Made by a program: the position numbers and the translations under genes
In this document: piece by piece, positions 45,459 through 59,580 of the stretch
How positions within the stretch are numbered: the stretch's first letter is position 1
Layout of the letters: every line of letters begins with the position of its first letter
Notes under the pieces: generated by a model
The model's input: the letters and a program-made list of their open reading frames with translations, nothing else
What the model was told of the DNA's origin: nothing
The model's database searches: none
Origin: Fasciola hepatica
Taxonomy: Eukaryota; Platyhelminthes; Trematoda; Plagiorchiida; Fasciolidae
Direction: 5' to 3'
DNA length: 64,000 nt
NCBI GenBank assembly: GCA_948099385.1
Contig: CANUEZ040000129.1
Location: 8,004,501 to 8,068,500 of the forward strand

Positions 45459-46959
45459 GTATGATGTGTTTGGTTATCTCGTATGAAAAACACGTGTGAA
45501 TGTTATGGAGCCAGTAATCACGAATATGATTCGCGTTACAAATTTTGCTCAGGATGAATATACATATTGCGACTGAAAATTTTCATGGAGTTTTGTTTGC
45601 AGTTATGCCCATGAGGTATCGCTCCGTTAAGAAAACACATACTGAAGTAGGATTTGTCTCCCCTTCATGTAAGACTAGTTATTGATGTCTTCTGAAATAG
45701 CTTATATTTCACAATGTGAAGCTCATTCCAACTCCTTCAACCATATCTCCTTTCTCAAGCTCCAGCTGTTCCCGGTAAGCGTCGCAAACATTTCATCAAC
45801 TGTTAACACAAAATACAACAGTAGCAGCCCAATTCATTTATGCCAGTTGAAAGTGGCTGCGAGCGGTCTCATCAAAATGTTAAAAAATCTCGAATTACAA
45901 CTACCGCAGACTCTGGTAATTAGTGTTTAGTTTTGCAAATTCCACGGGTTACAGATGAGACCACCCTTCAGGAAATGTGAATGTTAGTCTCACACAATTT
46001 GTTACTGCATTGGTAGAGTTTATATTGCACCCATGTCGAATATGGAAGACATTAGTACTGATTACAAATCACCAGCCGTAATACAACATGAACTCCTGGT
46101 AGACTGTTCAGTGAGGTATATGAAAATGCCAAACAAACTGTGAGATCATTCCACATAGGACATTCTGTTTCTGTCCTGTTTGGGGTTCGGTGAATGGTTT
46201 TTAATTTAATAATGGATTATATCAAACCAAACCAAACCAAACCAAATGGCTCGAGTGGTTTCCAAATGCAATGGGCTGATCCTTGGCACTGTAAGATGTT
46301 GCACAGCGAAAAAAGCATAACATAAGGAGATAAATCAAATGCCCGAAGTTTTTCTTTCAGTGTTATAGGGAAACGGAACATTTTACCACAAATTATGTGG
46401 TGTAAACTGCATCTTTTCTTCAATCCAGACGTCCAGTTTAGCGAGACATACATTTCAGTAATACATTTTCGAGCTTCCGACATTATGTTTAATCCTTGTT
46501 AGGAATCACCTGCACTAGCAATCCACCGGGCCCCGGTTGGAAGTTAAATCGAGGGTGAACGATTTTGAATCAAAAACCTTTACGCAGTGCCCTACAGATT
46601 AGCTGTCAACGGTTCTACATATTTTTTTCGTAAAGAACCACTTCAAAAATCCAAAAGAACACTCATTTTTGAAGATATCCAGTAGTGGGCCGGTTATTGA
46701 TTCTTAAGGATGTTACATTCTGAGACGGAGTAATTTTTCAGTGCTTATGATATCCCAAATCAAGAGATTTTATTTGCTGCTAGTCGTTTTACTTGCTATT
46801 CAAGAGAGCAAGAAGTAAAAATTTTCTGTGTTTGCTCATGCGTTCACCCATTACCAGCCATAAAGAAACCTATTGACATCCTTTCTTCAGGTTCATAGAG
46901 TTTTAAATATCATACATAATACTCGACAGTGCAAAATGAATTAATAACTGCCATTTCAG

Positions 46960-47013
46960 ATCCCACCAAACATCTATTCAGCAAGTGTGACGGAATCAAG
47001 TCTGTTTATCTGG
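46960..47013 (+). CDS. 54-nt exon m (m2)
   Basis: Same borders, length and phases as m1, with one synonymous-looking change (GTC to GTT). It could be joined to any phase-1 donor, including D1 of copy 1. Confidence 0.5.
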
Positions 47014-47410
47014 GTAAGTGTTTTGAGCTGTTCCAGTTATGCTTTGTCATAGTGGGAGAGTAAATTTACCTCTTTGATTATCTCAGATATTCATCACATG
47101 AATATTGGGAGTCAGAAACTCATCGGGACATGTCTCTTTTGTCTGCACAACGTTGAATTCGCAAGCACCAGTTTATTCTGAGATTTGGCTACTCAAACCC
47201 TCGTAACTTGTGCATGCTGAATGGATATTCAAAATGAAATGAACCGATATGACCTAACCTAAGTTGACCTGGAACCAATTTTGCATTCAACTGTGATTAG
47301 TGAGAAGGGAATAGTAAGGTGAATATGCCCCAGTATGGCATAGTATCGTCAATGCCTATGGGCTTACTTGTGACGAAAATGAAACACACTAACTTTGTTC
47401 CTTGAATCAG

Positions 47411-47578
47411 ATCAAATGACCAATGAATCAAGTCGTGAAACAGAAGGAGACGTTGAAATGATGGAAGAATCAGATGCGGATGAAGATGCAACGGGAATTC
47501 CAGAGAACACTGATGAACACGTTGAGAGGACTGAGAATGACAACGAGGCTGGGTCGCGCGTAACTGATTTACCAGCAG
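47411..47578 (+). CDS. Exon E1' (copy 2)
   Basis: 168 nt, phase 1-1, with CTTGAATCAG acceptor and CAGCAG|GTATGC donor as in E1. Replacements relative to E1 include D to N and N to H in the TDEHVERTEND region. The frame is open. Confidence 0.5.
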
Positions 47579-48073
47579 GTATGCGAGGAAAGTTCCCACA
47601 TAATTTCACAAAATAAGATTGTCAGTTTGCACTAACTGATTACCTTGTGGTTGCTCGGGAATTGTGGATGAGAGAATCCGAATTCACGAGCATACATGGT
47701 ATTAAATAAGATTCGTCAAAAATGTGTTATACAGACGCTGTTTGATGGAAATATTGTGAAAGCTGAATTAATTAAATTTATATGACCACAAGGTTTTGAA
47801 AAGATGAGAACTGTCTTATCCTGGTTCAACAGGTAACGGCTCAAATACTGTTAAGATGGCTCAAGGATTCGACCTTCAAAGAGTGAAATAAAACAAGAAC
47901 CTAACTATAATTGAGACTGTTATATAATCTGCTAATCTATGGTCAGTAATTAATAAGAGACAAGAAAGGTGATGAAGAGAAACTTCTAACTTATCAACGA
48001 TGTTATGTACGCTTTAGCGATAGTGATATCTGTGAATTTCGATTTTAACTGACCGATTATAAACTTATTTCAG

Positions 48074-48250
48074 TTGCAACCAATATGAGTGGCACACTCA
48101 CTCACGGGGATATCCGGTTCAATGCAACCGAAAAGGCTTCTGATGAAGATATTTCTCCAATGATTGACGGTGGAGATGGAAATTACGACAAGACCGGTGG
48201 GAATATGAATAAAAGCGAGATACCGTCCCAGGCGGCCTCCTGGATTGCAG
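48074..48250 (+). CDS. Exon E2' (copy 2)
   Basis: 177 nt, phase 1-1, open, NMSGTLTHGDIRFNATEKAS and DGGDGNYDKTGGN. The introns on both sides are clearly more diverged than the exon, which hints at constraint on the coding sequence. Confidence 0.5.
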
Positions 48251-48513
48251 GTATTTGAAACAAGCATGTCTTCTGTCCGCATTCAGTTTATATAACGGCA
48301 TCCGTTGCCATTTGAATGCACAAATAAATGGCTGATGGTCAAATTCTGTTCCATATACAGATTCTTTTCAACCAATGATTACGAGAGTTTCAAGTGAGAC
48401 ATTCTATATGGCAAACATAAAATTTTATGAGAAGATTGGAAGTACGGGTACAAATTAGGGAACTAATTGTGGTAACAAAGTGCATTCATGCATGTGAAAG
48501 CTAGAGTGCACAG

Positions 48514-48935
<422 letters not shown>

Positions 48936-51155
48936 GAGGATGTGAATATTGAACAGTGGAGCCAAAATTGTGCTGCTCAAATTTTCAGTGGATGTTATTT
49001 GTTTCTCTTCTGTTTGCATATCAAATATCATTCATAGAATGATCTTTCGGGAGTAAGTAGAATTCTCGAAATATACGGAATTTGTCATGATTTACTACTA
49101 AATCTGTTCTTGATGCGAAGCAGTCATTATCCATCCAATCACAATATACTTTCATATAGAATGAATATGTGGCTTTGGATTAAATTCATGAAACACTTCA
49201 AAGTGCTTCCAATTAGAATGAAATCCTTTTCCTACCTGTGGGTACGGTTTTCCCCTAAGACTAGGTTCTAACAGGCTGCGTATGTGAAAACTCAGGTAGT
49301 CGACTTAGTGACTGATCATGAGATTATTAAATATCCGCTCGTGCAAAGAGGAATGAATGTCTTTTTTATTTCACTTGCAGATAACAAATTGGGGGACTAT
49401 CAGAGTGTCTGATATGTCACATTGTTAATCTGTTGTTTTACTCTTTACTTCACGGATATTTCATCCACTATGCGTTTACTAATTTTCTTGATTGGGATAT
49501 CCTAGTTGATTTCATTGGCTTTCTCAACTCCTGAGGACATTACATTATTTTGACGTGAGTTCAACACATCTGGATGGGTACTAAGGTCGTAGAATACACG
49601 GTCAATTATCTTTACTCAGCAGTGTCCGTCTGAATTTGTGGGTTAGATATTGGTCAGACTAACTGTGCAAATTATCCTGATTCGGATACTGCATGGAGAG
49701 GAAGATATAGAGGCAACCAGTTTCACACTACTTGATGAACTTTAACCACGGATGGGTGAGAGTGGTTCTTCATGTGACATTGCTTCTCACAAGTATGAGT
49801 CAATACGAGCACGACCGTTCGGAAATACTAACGTAAATCAGTCGATAACCGACAATCCGACAAGATCCCAAATTACTACGTCTCACATGTGATATATCTT
49901 TGCAAACAACAAACAATCACGGATGAATGATATTTCCACATCGCATGTTAAATATGTAGTCTTCCTACTAAGCACAACGGTCACATTCAGATCAGAGGCT
50001 CAAAAGTAGCTTGGGTTGAGTACATTCTGTAAAGTGAGAGTTTGTAGTTGCATGTCTAATCGAATGAACTGAACAGTAGTGAATTTTACAGCTGTAATCT
50101 CATTGGAATCGGATGGAGTCTATGGACCGACAGTTCATTTTTACAACCACGCTGTGATTCTTCCAAAGTCAACTCTTCAGTTACCACAGCTAATCTACAG
50201 AACGAGGACAAGTGGTCCCATGTGGACTTCGATATGTTCAGGAGGGGATTTTACACGAATAACGTCCATGACATCAAAACCTACGACTATTAGTTCTCGT
50301 TCTGAAGGCTAGCCGTATTAACTGATGAAGTAACTTTGGGACAATCGCCGTGTGATGGTAAAAGTGGACTCCGTCCATTGCCAATCCGTACGATTCAAAT
50401 AAGATTACAGCTCGTAATCTATTGTAGACTGCTCAGGAGTAGCGACGATTGGACACAAGATTACCAGATAAGCATTCCCGATGAGCAGCAACAACTGCGA
50501 AACCGGTGCTTTCAAGTAAACCTTGTCCCCTAATCCGGATACAATGCCATACTACTCATAAGGAAAAGTAGCGCATAAGCATATGAAGTGCTTTGTTTGA
50601 CACCGTCGACTTTCGTGGTCCTTAGGCAAGACTTTGTTTTTTCAATTTATTTGGACACCATGTCAGATATATAAGTAAAAACATGCTAAACATTAGCAGC
50701 GACAATTAAACACCCTCTTAGAAATAATCAACCCCAAATTTGATGTCATGTTGAAGAAACAGGTAAAAGGTTTCCACAATTATAAATTCAGCCGCCTCTC
50801 GCAAATCATAATAAATCGGAAGAGATTGCTTCTGTGTGGTTCCACGAATCGTTGTACCAGTGGATTGCGACTGAGTAGACGTATTCCCGTTGGTTGTTAG
50901 TTTTTCTCAAGAACTATACAAACATATCGTTCAATTACTTGATGGGTAAGCACAAGCCCAAAAGCACTCCGAAATGAGGGTTCGAATCACATTTACGGAC
51001 AATATACATCTACCTGTTCATAACTGGACCATTTGGTGTGCTTCACTGTGTGGTTTGACTGTAGCAGCCCCTTTTACATCCAAAGTGATCGGTTCCCAGG
51101 GGAAGACTGCCAGCCGTTGCAAAAGACTGATATATGTCTCCATGTTCGACAACCC
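48936..51155. other. Spacer in duplication copy 2, no gene recognised
   Basis: Corresponds to 30529-32793. Indels and substitutions relative to copy 1 break most shared frames. Confidence 0.35.
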
Positions 51156-51221
51156 ATGCAGTTCTGTATTGCTTCTTTATTGCTGTTCAGCCTAATTCTC
51201 ATGACTTTGGTTAATGCTTCT
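51156..51221 (+). CDS. Candidate signal-peptide exon (copy 2 of 32794)
   Basis: MQFCIASLLLFSLILMTLVN-A-S ending at TCT|GTAACT, phase 0. Two conservative changes from copy 1. Confidence 0.3.
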
Positions 51222-51801
51222 GTAACTTTTGAAAGGCTGAGCGGCGCATGTGATCATTTATTAATTCATCGAAATACTTTTGTCACCTATCCATTCTCAT
51301 TTCCTTGAACACTACTGTGATTGGCTGAGACGCCGGACAGTTTGTCCATTGTTGAACTGTGTTAACTGGACTATCAAATTAAAAGATTTTCCGAATGCTA
51401 ACTTCACTGTGTTTTGAGTGGTACCGTTGGTTAATTGAGAGTCCTCGGTAAACTAACTATTTGACTCACCAGTTCGAAAAAGATTACAGACGTACGTGAT
51501 TACATAAAGGAACACCTCGGAGAGTAAACTGGAATGCACCTTGTCTCTGTGCAAACCGATGTGACTTCCACTGGGTTTTCGGTCGATTGTTTGGCTCATT
51601 TTGCTCGGCCGAAGTTTAGACTATTTCCACACAAATCGACCAGTAGGATCTTAAACCTTCCTTGCAAAATACTGCATTCATAAAGAAAATTAAGAAAGTT
51701 TGCTCTCCCTTATTCTATTTCCGCAAACTATATTTTATTACAGTGTTCTCGTGATTCAGTTGTTCACTTTTGAGAATCACGGTCATATTCGATTGCTTCT
51801 A

Positions 51802-51861
51802 ATGAGCAGGCTCATAGCATTGCCATTCCTACTTCTTTTTATCAAGCTTCAAACGATCCCC
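51802..51861 (+). CDS. Signal-peptide exon of compact MEG-like gene 2b
   Basis: Identical to the exon at 33439 (MSRLIALPFLLLFIKLQTIP, donor CCC|GTAAGT, phase 0). With exons 54538-54571, 54697-54867, 55918-55932 and 56009-56088 it gives a 360-nt open frame, 119 aa. The gene is open throughout, in contrast to the broken large-gene portion of this duplication copy. Confidence 0.5.
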
Positions 51862-53267
51862 GTAAGTGGCTACAGCCGGTAAATATGATCCTATAAAATC
51901 TTGAGGATTCATTGACAAATAATTTACCCGTTGACATAAGACTATAGACAAATTCAGCTTTGTAGGATTCAAGATATCATTATTGTGTCACATGTAAGCC
52001 CTAGTGATTTGTTACACTTTCTTGGGGGGTTGTCATTTTCCGTCACGAGATTAGGAAAACCTTATGAAAATTGTACATTAGGCATGACTCATTGTGGAAT
52101 ATCCGTAATCAACTCACCTTTAAAAATTTTGAAAGAACTGTACAGCCGATTCACTGGGCAGGCTATGAGAGAATAACAGTAGTCAACCATGGGGCGCCAC
52201 CGGGCCTGGAACTTACAGAAGATGGCCGTGAGCAGAACACCTTATCACCAGATAATCTTTTTTCATAACTCCTCTACGCTGTGAAATGCTGAGGTTCACT
52301 AGACCTCTGAGATACAGTTCATATCGCCTGGTGGTAATTGTTTGAACTCACAAAAACGTTTCTCCTGAGTTCAACTCAAAGTTTCTGCTTTTTGCGTGTG
52401 CACAGTTGATGAAATCAACAAGGCAGGTGAAGCAACCACACAGTGTTTTCATGATTTTCGGTGGCAAGATGAGCATTTTCTTGAATGAACTTCATAACGT
52501 TGCGGTTTGTATTGAGCCATGTGGGAAGGATGGCTGTTGCCAAGAAAATTGATAGACAAATTCGAGATTTGATCTTCCAAATGTGAACTCATCAACCAGC
52601 GTGCTATACTACAAGAACAACGATTATGACTTTAGTACACTATATAGACTCAACAACGGTAATCTATACAGACTCGTGAACTTTTTTATCATTGTGCAGT
52701 TTGTTATCTAGATGTCAAAATCAATATTGCTTAGATGAAACTTCAGTGATTCCAGTCCGTCCAGACAATTTTATATCGCAAGTAAAATGCGGGAACTATC
52801 ATTGTGAACGAAGTTCCATTAGGTTTCCGTTAGCAGGTCATTTGTCATTTTCACTTCTACCAGTCCATTGGGAAAATGGAATATACAGGTCTGTATTTAG
52901 TGCTTCAAGAGGATAACTTTCCCCATATTATTTTAGCGGTACACCTTGAAGCAAATCTAGGCTAATGTTAAACATACTGAATGTTGACCACCTACATTTG
53001 GTGATACAAGAACCTTCCACACAAAAATGTATCCTATCTCGTGTCAAAACTGATACTACATGAATGTCGATAGACACTGTCAGTATGGCCCAACTGACAC
53101 AATATATCAACTACATAAGCGTCCATTACATCGTCACCCACGAACTTTGCTGTGCATATGACGATTATTGAACTACAGAACGTTTGCGTTGTTCAACTTG
53201 CTCCGCCCATTGCACATGACTAAAGATTTATTCCCATTGGACACCGTTTTCTATCCAACGCTTCCAG

Positions 53268-53312
53268 AAATCAATTCTACTGATCAGTGCAACAGTACAA
53301 CAGAAGAATCAG
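53268..53312 (+). CDS. Candidate 45-nt exon present only in copy 2
   Basis: Acceptor CAACGCTTCCAG and donor TCAG|GTAAGC enclose 45 nt, open in phase 1-1 (EINSTDQCNSTTEES, two sequons) and also in phase 0-0. In copy 1 (near 34908) the acceptor side remains but the donor and about 90 nt after it are missing. Confidence 0.35.
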
Positions 53313-54537
53313 GTAAGCCTTAGTTGAGATGTTATCACAAAGCGTATCAAAATGAACAATAAATTCAGTATGGTATGCTCATATTATCATCATAATATTC
53401 ATTTCAGGACCACATTTTCTCTTGAAATAGATATGTTAGCGAGAAAAATGAATCACTGCTCGGCAGAATTCAAAGTTATGTTCACTGATCTTTGGCCGCA
53501 AAATCTGGCTTTCGTTGATGTACTCGGGATACAAAAAATGTTTAAAGATTATTCAAAGTAAAGTAAATGTTGACAGTTGATTTGAGCTGCACAATACAAC
53601 TGGCCAAAGTTTTCATTTTTTCAACTCTTCATTATCAAATACCATCAGACCACCTCATTCACCATGACAATTTTCAAACCTACAAGGGCCTCCCTATTGA
53701 GGAAAAATTGTGTAATTTGGCAAGAATTATGTCTGAACTTCCGGAAGTACTTACCAGCAAATAGTATCTTTGGAACCCTGATTACTTACGTATATCTGGC
53801 ACCCTCGTCAATCTACTTATTCAGTTTCAACAAAAGTATCAGTTAACCTGATCATCCGTAGCCATGTATTTTCGAAGACTTTCTTCACGGAATAAACGTT
53901 TGATTAAGAAACTTCGAAGTCTCATGAAGAAATTTGCATCCAGCCTGTTAACACTGCTGCCAATTATAAATTCCACCAAAAGAAAAGTTATTTCAGTTCA
54001 CAGAAGTTTCGGTAGATGAAAATGGGTAGATGACATTCCAAAGTATAATCAAAACGTCAATCTTCAGATGTCATCCGATTGTTCTACTGCCTCTGGTGAG
54101 GTTCATGCGGTTCAACAATCTTAACCCATAAATTCGGTTCTCGATTTCGTGTGCTACAAGTTATTGTATTGGAAACAACGATAAGTGCAAACTCACGCCT
54201 TTTCCATCTTTCTACTCACAACAATAACATAGAGGTATACAGCCATTATAGCCCGCCTCTTGCACAGCTAGTCAGCCATCTACCACAGTTGTTTTTCATC
54301 CAGATGGCAGCCTTTTCACTTCAGTCTTAGTATTCCAAAGGACAGCAGAAATGGGTGACGTATTCCTGTATACCCTACCTCACATGCAAACAGTCTATTC
54401 CACTTTGACCGCGGCATCATCAAACCGATACCTTAGTGACACTATCCACAACAGCTTGAATATGACATTCATGTTGCTTTTTACTTAAAATCACTCGAAC
54501 TAATATATCATTCATAGAACACAAACTAATAGGGCAG

Positions 54538-54571
54538 ACGTTATACAATCACTGGAAACCGACCCTCACTG
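54538..54571 (+). CDS. Candidate 34-nt micro-exon of gene 2b
   Basis: Same sequence and borders as 36088-36121, phase 0 to 1. Confidence 0.35.
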
Positions 54572-54696
54572 GTATTAGAGATACGGCCACGATATAAACT
54601 GAATAGATTATGAGCCTGGTTGATGAAATCCCAAAATCTCCAACCGTAATAAATACTTCAATACATTATTTTCAATAATTATTACCTAAGTTGCAG

Positions 54697-54867
54697 AATC
54701 AAAAATCAAATCCGAAGAAGAAACTGACACAGAATACACTGACACTACGGAAAAGACATACCTTACGCCAACGAAGTTCCCAGCACAAGAAATCACAGAA
54801 GGTGAACGTAATGGCACTGAGGACAATAATGTAAACGCCGGTCACATGACGATAGAAGATTCTAATG
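54697..54867 (+). CDS. Main exon of gene 2b (acidic, 171 nt)
   Basis: Borders and length as in gene 1b, with few replacements (K to T in TYLTPTKF, R to V in DNNVNAG, V to I in HMTIEDSN). Confidence 0.55.
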
Positions 54868-55917
54868 GTAACTACAAACGGTTCGCAGAACCATGATTTG
54901 TGTGTCATTATTTTTGTAGTATTTTCTCTGAGGTTCCCCAGTTGACAGGCAAACTGATCATCTAATGATGTTAGCATTACAGTATGAAAAATAAATCAGG
55001 TGTGCCGTGAATTACAGACATGAAACCGAAGTTGCGAAAACTCTAGCGGGCCATTTGTTGATGGTCTGGTCCCCGAGAGAACAGATGACTTGCCAAAACC
55101 AAATATTACTCTCACTCAAAGGAACCTAGTTTTGACGGGCAACACACTGACTCAGGACAACTGAGACGGCCCAGTGCTATTTGCTATCGATTCAGTTTCA
55201 CCTTGTCAGATACACAGCGCTCATGATTCCTGACAAGTTACAGAAGAAAGCTATACAAGGATTCTGTGGATTTTAATGCTGTGGTGAATAATCGTACTAC
55301 GGTGACAGTCTTTTCACAACAAGCAGTTTTCTCATATGAGTCTACGCAAAGCTTTCAAGCCCATTTCTGTCAGTGGTAATCATACAATAAACAGTGTGGT
55401 AGAGTATACTTGCCACTTATCAACAATAATAAGTAGTTTACTGCTCCAAAGTAATATAGTCCGTGGAGCGACAACGAACGCGATTATGTCACATGGACCA
55501 AACGCACTGAGATGATGCACTGCATGCAAACCACGTGACTGCAACCCGCGATCGAATAAAGGCCGGCCTAAATTATACTGCCTCAATGTAATGCAAACGA
55601 GCAGTTTGGTATGCAGGCTTGTTTTCCGTGTGAAAACAGAAGTATCAATCTACTACAGAGGACTAGTTCAAGTTAGTAAGGAGATGAAGTAGGGTCACCT
55701 TGACACCCGCAGGTGCATGGCTGAATTAAACAATGAATATAAACATTGATTTTGGTGGAGTGTGATCGAGAAAATGAACTCATTTAAAGGTCACTCAATT
55801 AGTGTACTCTTGAACTGAATGACGTGTTGGATACGGCTGTCTCCTACACTAGCCTTCTCGTTACTGTGCAACATGTTTCCTCCAAACAGTAAATTATTTT
55901 TGCACTGAACTCCTCAG

Positions 55918-55932
55918 ATGGAACGAATACGA
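55918..55932 (+). CDS. 15-nt micro-exon of gene 2b
   Basis: Identical to 37480-37494 including the CTCCTCAG acceptor and GTGAGT donor. Confidence 0.5.
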
Positions 55933-56008
55933 GTGAGTTTTCACAAACGAAACTTCGTTGCGATTTGTTTTGATTTCCTATCCGACTTTCGTTATGATTG
56001 TTTTTCAG

Positions 56009-56088
56009 ACGGCTCCCGAAAAGTTCATTTTATAGACGAAAACAGAACTCATTTTTGTGGCAAAAACATTCTTACAGAATGCTGTTGA
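56009..56088 (+). CDS. Terminal exon of gene 2b
   Basis: Acceptor GATTGTTTTTCAG, phase 1, reading NGSRKVHFIDENRTHFCGKN and ILTECC then TGA. It differs from gene 1b in the middle (DENRTH against NGNRKQ) and in the added ECC, which raises the Cys number from one to three. Confidence 0.5.
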
Positions 56089-56169
56089 AGCACGGTTTCA
56101 ATTCTTCCTTTATAGACATGCGAAACACGACGGTAAACGGGAAACGAGCAATTCAAGAGACATTAGGAG

Positions 56170-56460
56170 ATGCGAACGGAAAACGAGACGATAGACTTGT
56201 TGCATGAAAAGTTACTGGACTACCTTTCTGAAACTTTTATCTATATTTCTTTATTGACGATTCCACCGATTGGCCCCAAAATCATTCTTGATATAATTGT
56301 GGCAAATGCCCTGGATTTTATTAATTGTTCTGGTGAATTTTATCTTATTCCGCAAATTTCCCAGTTTATTCTGAAAGATGGAGTTAAATATCTTCTTTAT
56401 CTTTTCTATAAAGACTACATAGTTTTTGAATGTACTGGCCTCATCAATCATTTCAGTTGA
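56170..56460 (+). CDS. Open frame kept in both copies (longer form)
   Basis: Homologue of 37732-37953 extended by KYLLYLFYKDYIVFECTGLI. Hydrophobic, unassigned, and weakly supported. Confidence 0.2.
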   Translation: MRTENETIDLLHEKLLDYLSETFIYISLLTIPPIGPKIILDIIVANALDFINCSGEFYLIPQISQFILKDGVKYLLYLFYKDYIVFECTGLINHFS

Positions 56461-58690
56461 CCAAATATATATTTCACTGACAGTCTAATCCTGCATTCTC
56501 TGCGGACATATTCCACTTGAAAAGTAGCGTGGTTCATCATTGTTAATTGAAGAAATGCTTATGGATTAGTAAGTTTCACTCCAGCAAATCCAAAGTGGTA
56601 TACTGATGCAAGAAGAAAATCACCATCCGTCGAAATGGAAAAGATATTAAGCTTAGTTATAAATGTAACGACCGAAATTTGGTACTCATGAACCTCTATT
56701 TCTGTTGAAATTTTTTTATTGGGTTTCAATCGACGAGAGTACTGGAGAACGCGTATAAGCTGGTAATTTTAAGGAGTCCATCAGATACCAATCAGGTATC
56801 AATTAAAAGCAAGTTTGAAGTCGTCAGCTTTCAACGAATCAGACCGTGGCTTGCGAGTTTCATACAGACAACATTTTGTAATCTTGAGATGTGACTAAAC
56901 TGAATTCATTACTATTGATCCCAATAAACTGGGATACTCGGATCCAACGAGAACTGCACCAGCAAATATCTTCCTATTTGCAACTGAAACATCTGAGTTG
57001 TCCGATTTTTTCACAAACTGAACTTCTTCTAAAAAATAACAACGGACTTACGGTTCTTGACATGCTCGGGTACACAACTCACAACCTGACAGGTTCCACG
57101 CAATTAAGGTGTACACTATTTGTTCCTCTTTATCAAAAAATTTCAAAATAATTGCCAAATCAAAAAAAATAATTTTAATTGCATTTGATTGACGTGAGCA
57201 AATAAATTGGAATTATTTCCGGCATTCTGATATTCATTATTTTCCTCTAACTCTTCATCAAGTGTCCCTTGTCTTCACTCACCCCTTCGGCGTTGAACTA
57301 AATTGGTAAACAACAAGAATGATTTATTCGGACAACCATCCAACGTTGTGCATTGGATCCTATTCAGAGTACTGAATAAATTAAAATTCTTATCACTACT
57401 GATTGACATGTTCATGTAAACTAATTCGTTGCTGGCGTTTGCGCCGAATAAGATTGAAAAGTTATTTTCGAACTTTGGTGAATGATATATTCAACTGTTA
57501 TCGTTATGTACATCACAGTTCTCCGGGCAAAGAAGTAACAGAATAAAATTAAATGGAGGACTTGGCATCTGACCTTCTACTATTATGATCTTCAACTTAG
57601 ATCTCACATGGTGGTTGTGCTAATAAAGTCCGGACCCGATGCCATCGAAAACTGAAGAACTCAATATGATCAGAGCATGTTAGATGGGTTCTTTTTGAAA
57701 CAAACCATCACCAAAGACGGGAATTAACCAGATACAACAGCCGCCTCATTGCTTTTAAAGCACCCAGTGTGAGTTATAAGAAGTCGGATTTCTTCCTCAT
57801 TGATGGTACGTCATGAAATATCAACGTACAACTGACCATTTGATACCTTGGAAGCATTGTGCAGCTCTTTTATCCTTCTTAGACATGCTTCGCAGTTTGT
57901 TTGCAACGGAAAATCCTTGTTTATATTCTCCTCATTTAGCGCGCTGGTCTAACGAGACGAATGGCTCACCAACGCTGTTGATAATTACAATGACGAATAG
58001 AACGGTGCTTCACTGGTAGTCAGAAAACCAAAGTTGCAAGCTGCAGAGATGTTTATACGAACCTGCAGAGCAAAGAGTACAGAGCAAGAAACAGTCAAGG
58101 AGGACTCACAAGAGTGTGCGTCATTTTGGCGGTCGAACCAGGACCAGTTTGTTTTGGAGCGGAAAAACAAAGTTCATGCATGAAGTGGCAATAAAGATGA
58201 CGATGGCCAAAAGTGAATGCAGTGTCATGGCACCCCACACAAGCCGAAGTAGTTATTCAGCGTGCAAACAGTAGGTTTCTACCATTTAAAATTTGATGTG
58301 TACTATGTGATTTGGGGTTGACATTCAACAAACCGTGGGCTGACTGTTTGTCTAGTGTAGTGATACAATTATTGAATTTTAGGTTTCAATATGTGATAGT
58401 CTTAGAAGACCCAAAATAAACTATAAGTTTACGCTCAAACTGTACAAACGGAAAAACCAGACAATAATGACAAAAGGTTAATTACCGCGGAGCTGACCTG
58501 CGTAGAACGTCTTGCTGATTAATCACGACTATCTTCTGTGTACATCCTCTGCTAATGTGTCACCTGAGAGTGACACAGATACATACACTGGCTTTTTTCC
58601 ACCACGAATTTCATCGGATTTTCTCCTTTTATTCGTTCCAGGGTTTGTTCGAATCCCCGTTAGTAGTGCGTCTGCAGCTGAAAGACCAAG

Positions 58691-58821
58691 TGCTTGACTC
58701 TACAGCCTCACTCTGTGTCTATTCATTCGCTTGTTCCTGTGGAACAATGTATATCGGTCGCACGACCATGTGTTTGTCTGAAAACATCCGCGAACACCAC
58801 GCTGCGCGGTTAAATACTGGA
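58691..58821 (+). pseudogene. Orphan GIY-YIG fragment (copy 2)
   Basis: Same peptide as at 42085-42215 (CSCGTMYIGRTTMCLSENIR). Confidence 0.65.
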
Positions 58822-59319
58822 GCAATAAAGTCACTCACTAGCGCGGTGGTTTCTCAGCTTGCTGAATTTATATTAAGGTAGGAAATATGACTTGGGTTTT
58901 CCGTTCCCATTTTAAGGTTCGATGTCGGTAATCAAGACCGACCAAATGTCGCATACAAGCCACAGCTGCGGCTGCTGGCATTCACCCCAAAAACCGCATC
59001 AGAGGGCTGAAAAACAATTTGTGTCTGATCTCAAGATGCTCCGGGCCCATCCTCAACCCTACAACAGGCCGTAGGCGAGATGAACTCAGACATAACACTT
59101 GAGAAACAATCCCCATCTATGTTGATTTAAGCCCCAATTACAATCATCTCCAATTTTTTGTTACCATTATTGTATATCATTCCTATTTGTCTAATTGGTC
59201 CAATCCCTTGACTTGTGGTAGTATTTTTATTGCAATGGCATGAGTATGAACCACAAAAACCAGCTTTTTCGCTAAGCTATGTTCTCCTAAACTGTCCGCT
59301 GGGGTTTTTCCGGAAACTA

Positions 59320-59580
59320 AGAGGAAGTGTTAGTGAGCGATGAAAAATGAAAATCTGAAATCTCTCAAAATCAACACAACGATGCACAGTTGCTGAACAC
59401 GCTTGTTTGTCGCACACACGTACTCGATAATAAAACGCACGGCTCACTTAGTGTTACATCATCATGTGAAAACCGCCCAATACCCATTTGAATCTGGAAA
59501 ACCGAAATGGTTTCTGATTTCTTCGGGTCTTTTGTATGGCCACCGCAGTTTTCACTTGGTCAGGCAAACCAAGTAGACTG
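59320..59580 (+). repeat. Inverted repeat, left arm
   Basis: The segment around TTACATCATCATGTGAAAAC ... TTCTTCGGGTCTTTTGTATGG is found again in reverse complement at about 60575-60830. The left arm also exists in duplication copy 1 near 42720-42970; the right arm does not. Confidence 0.7.
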
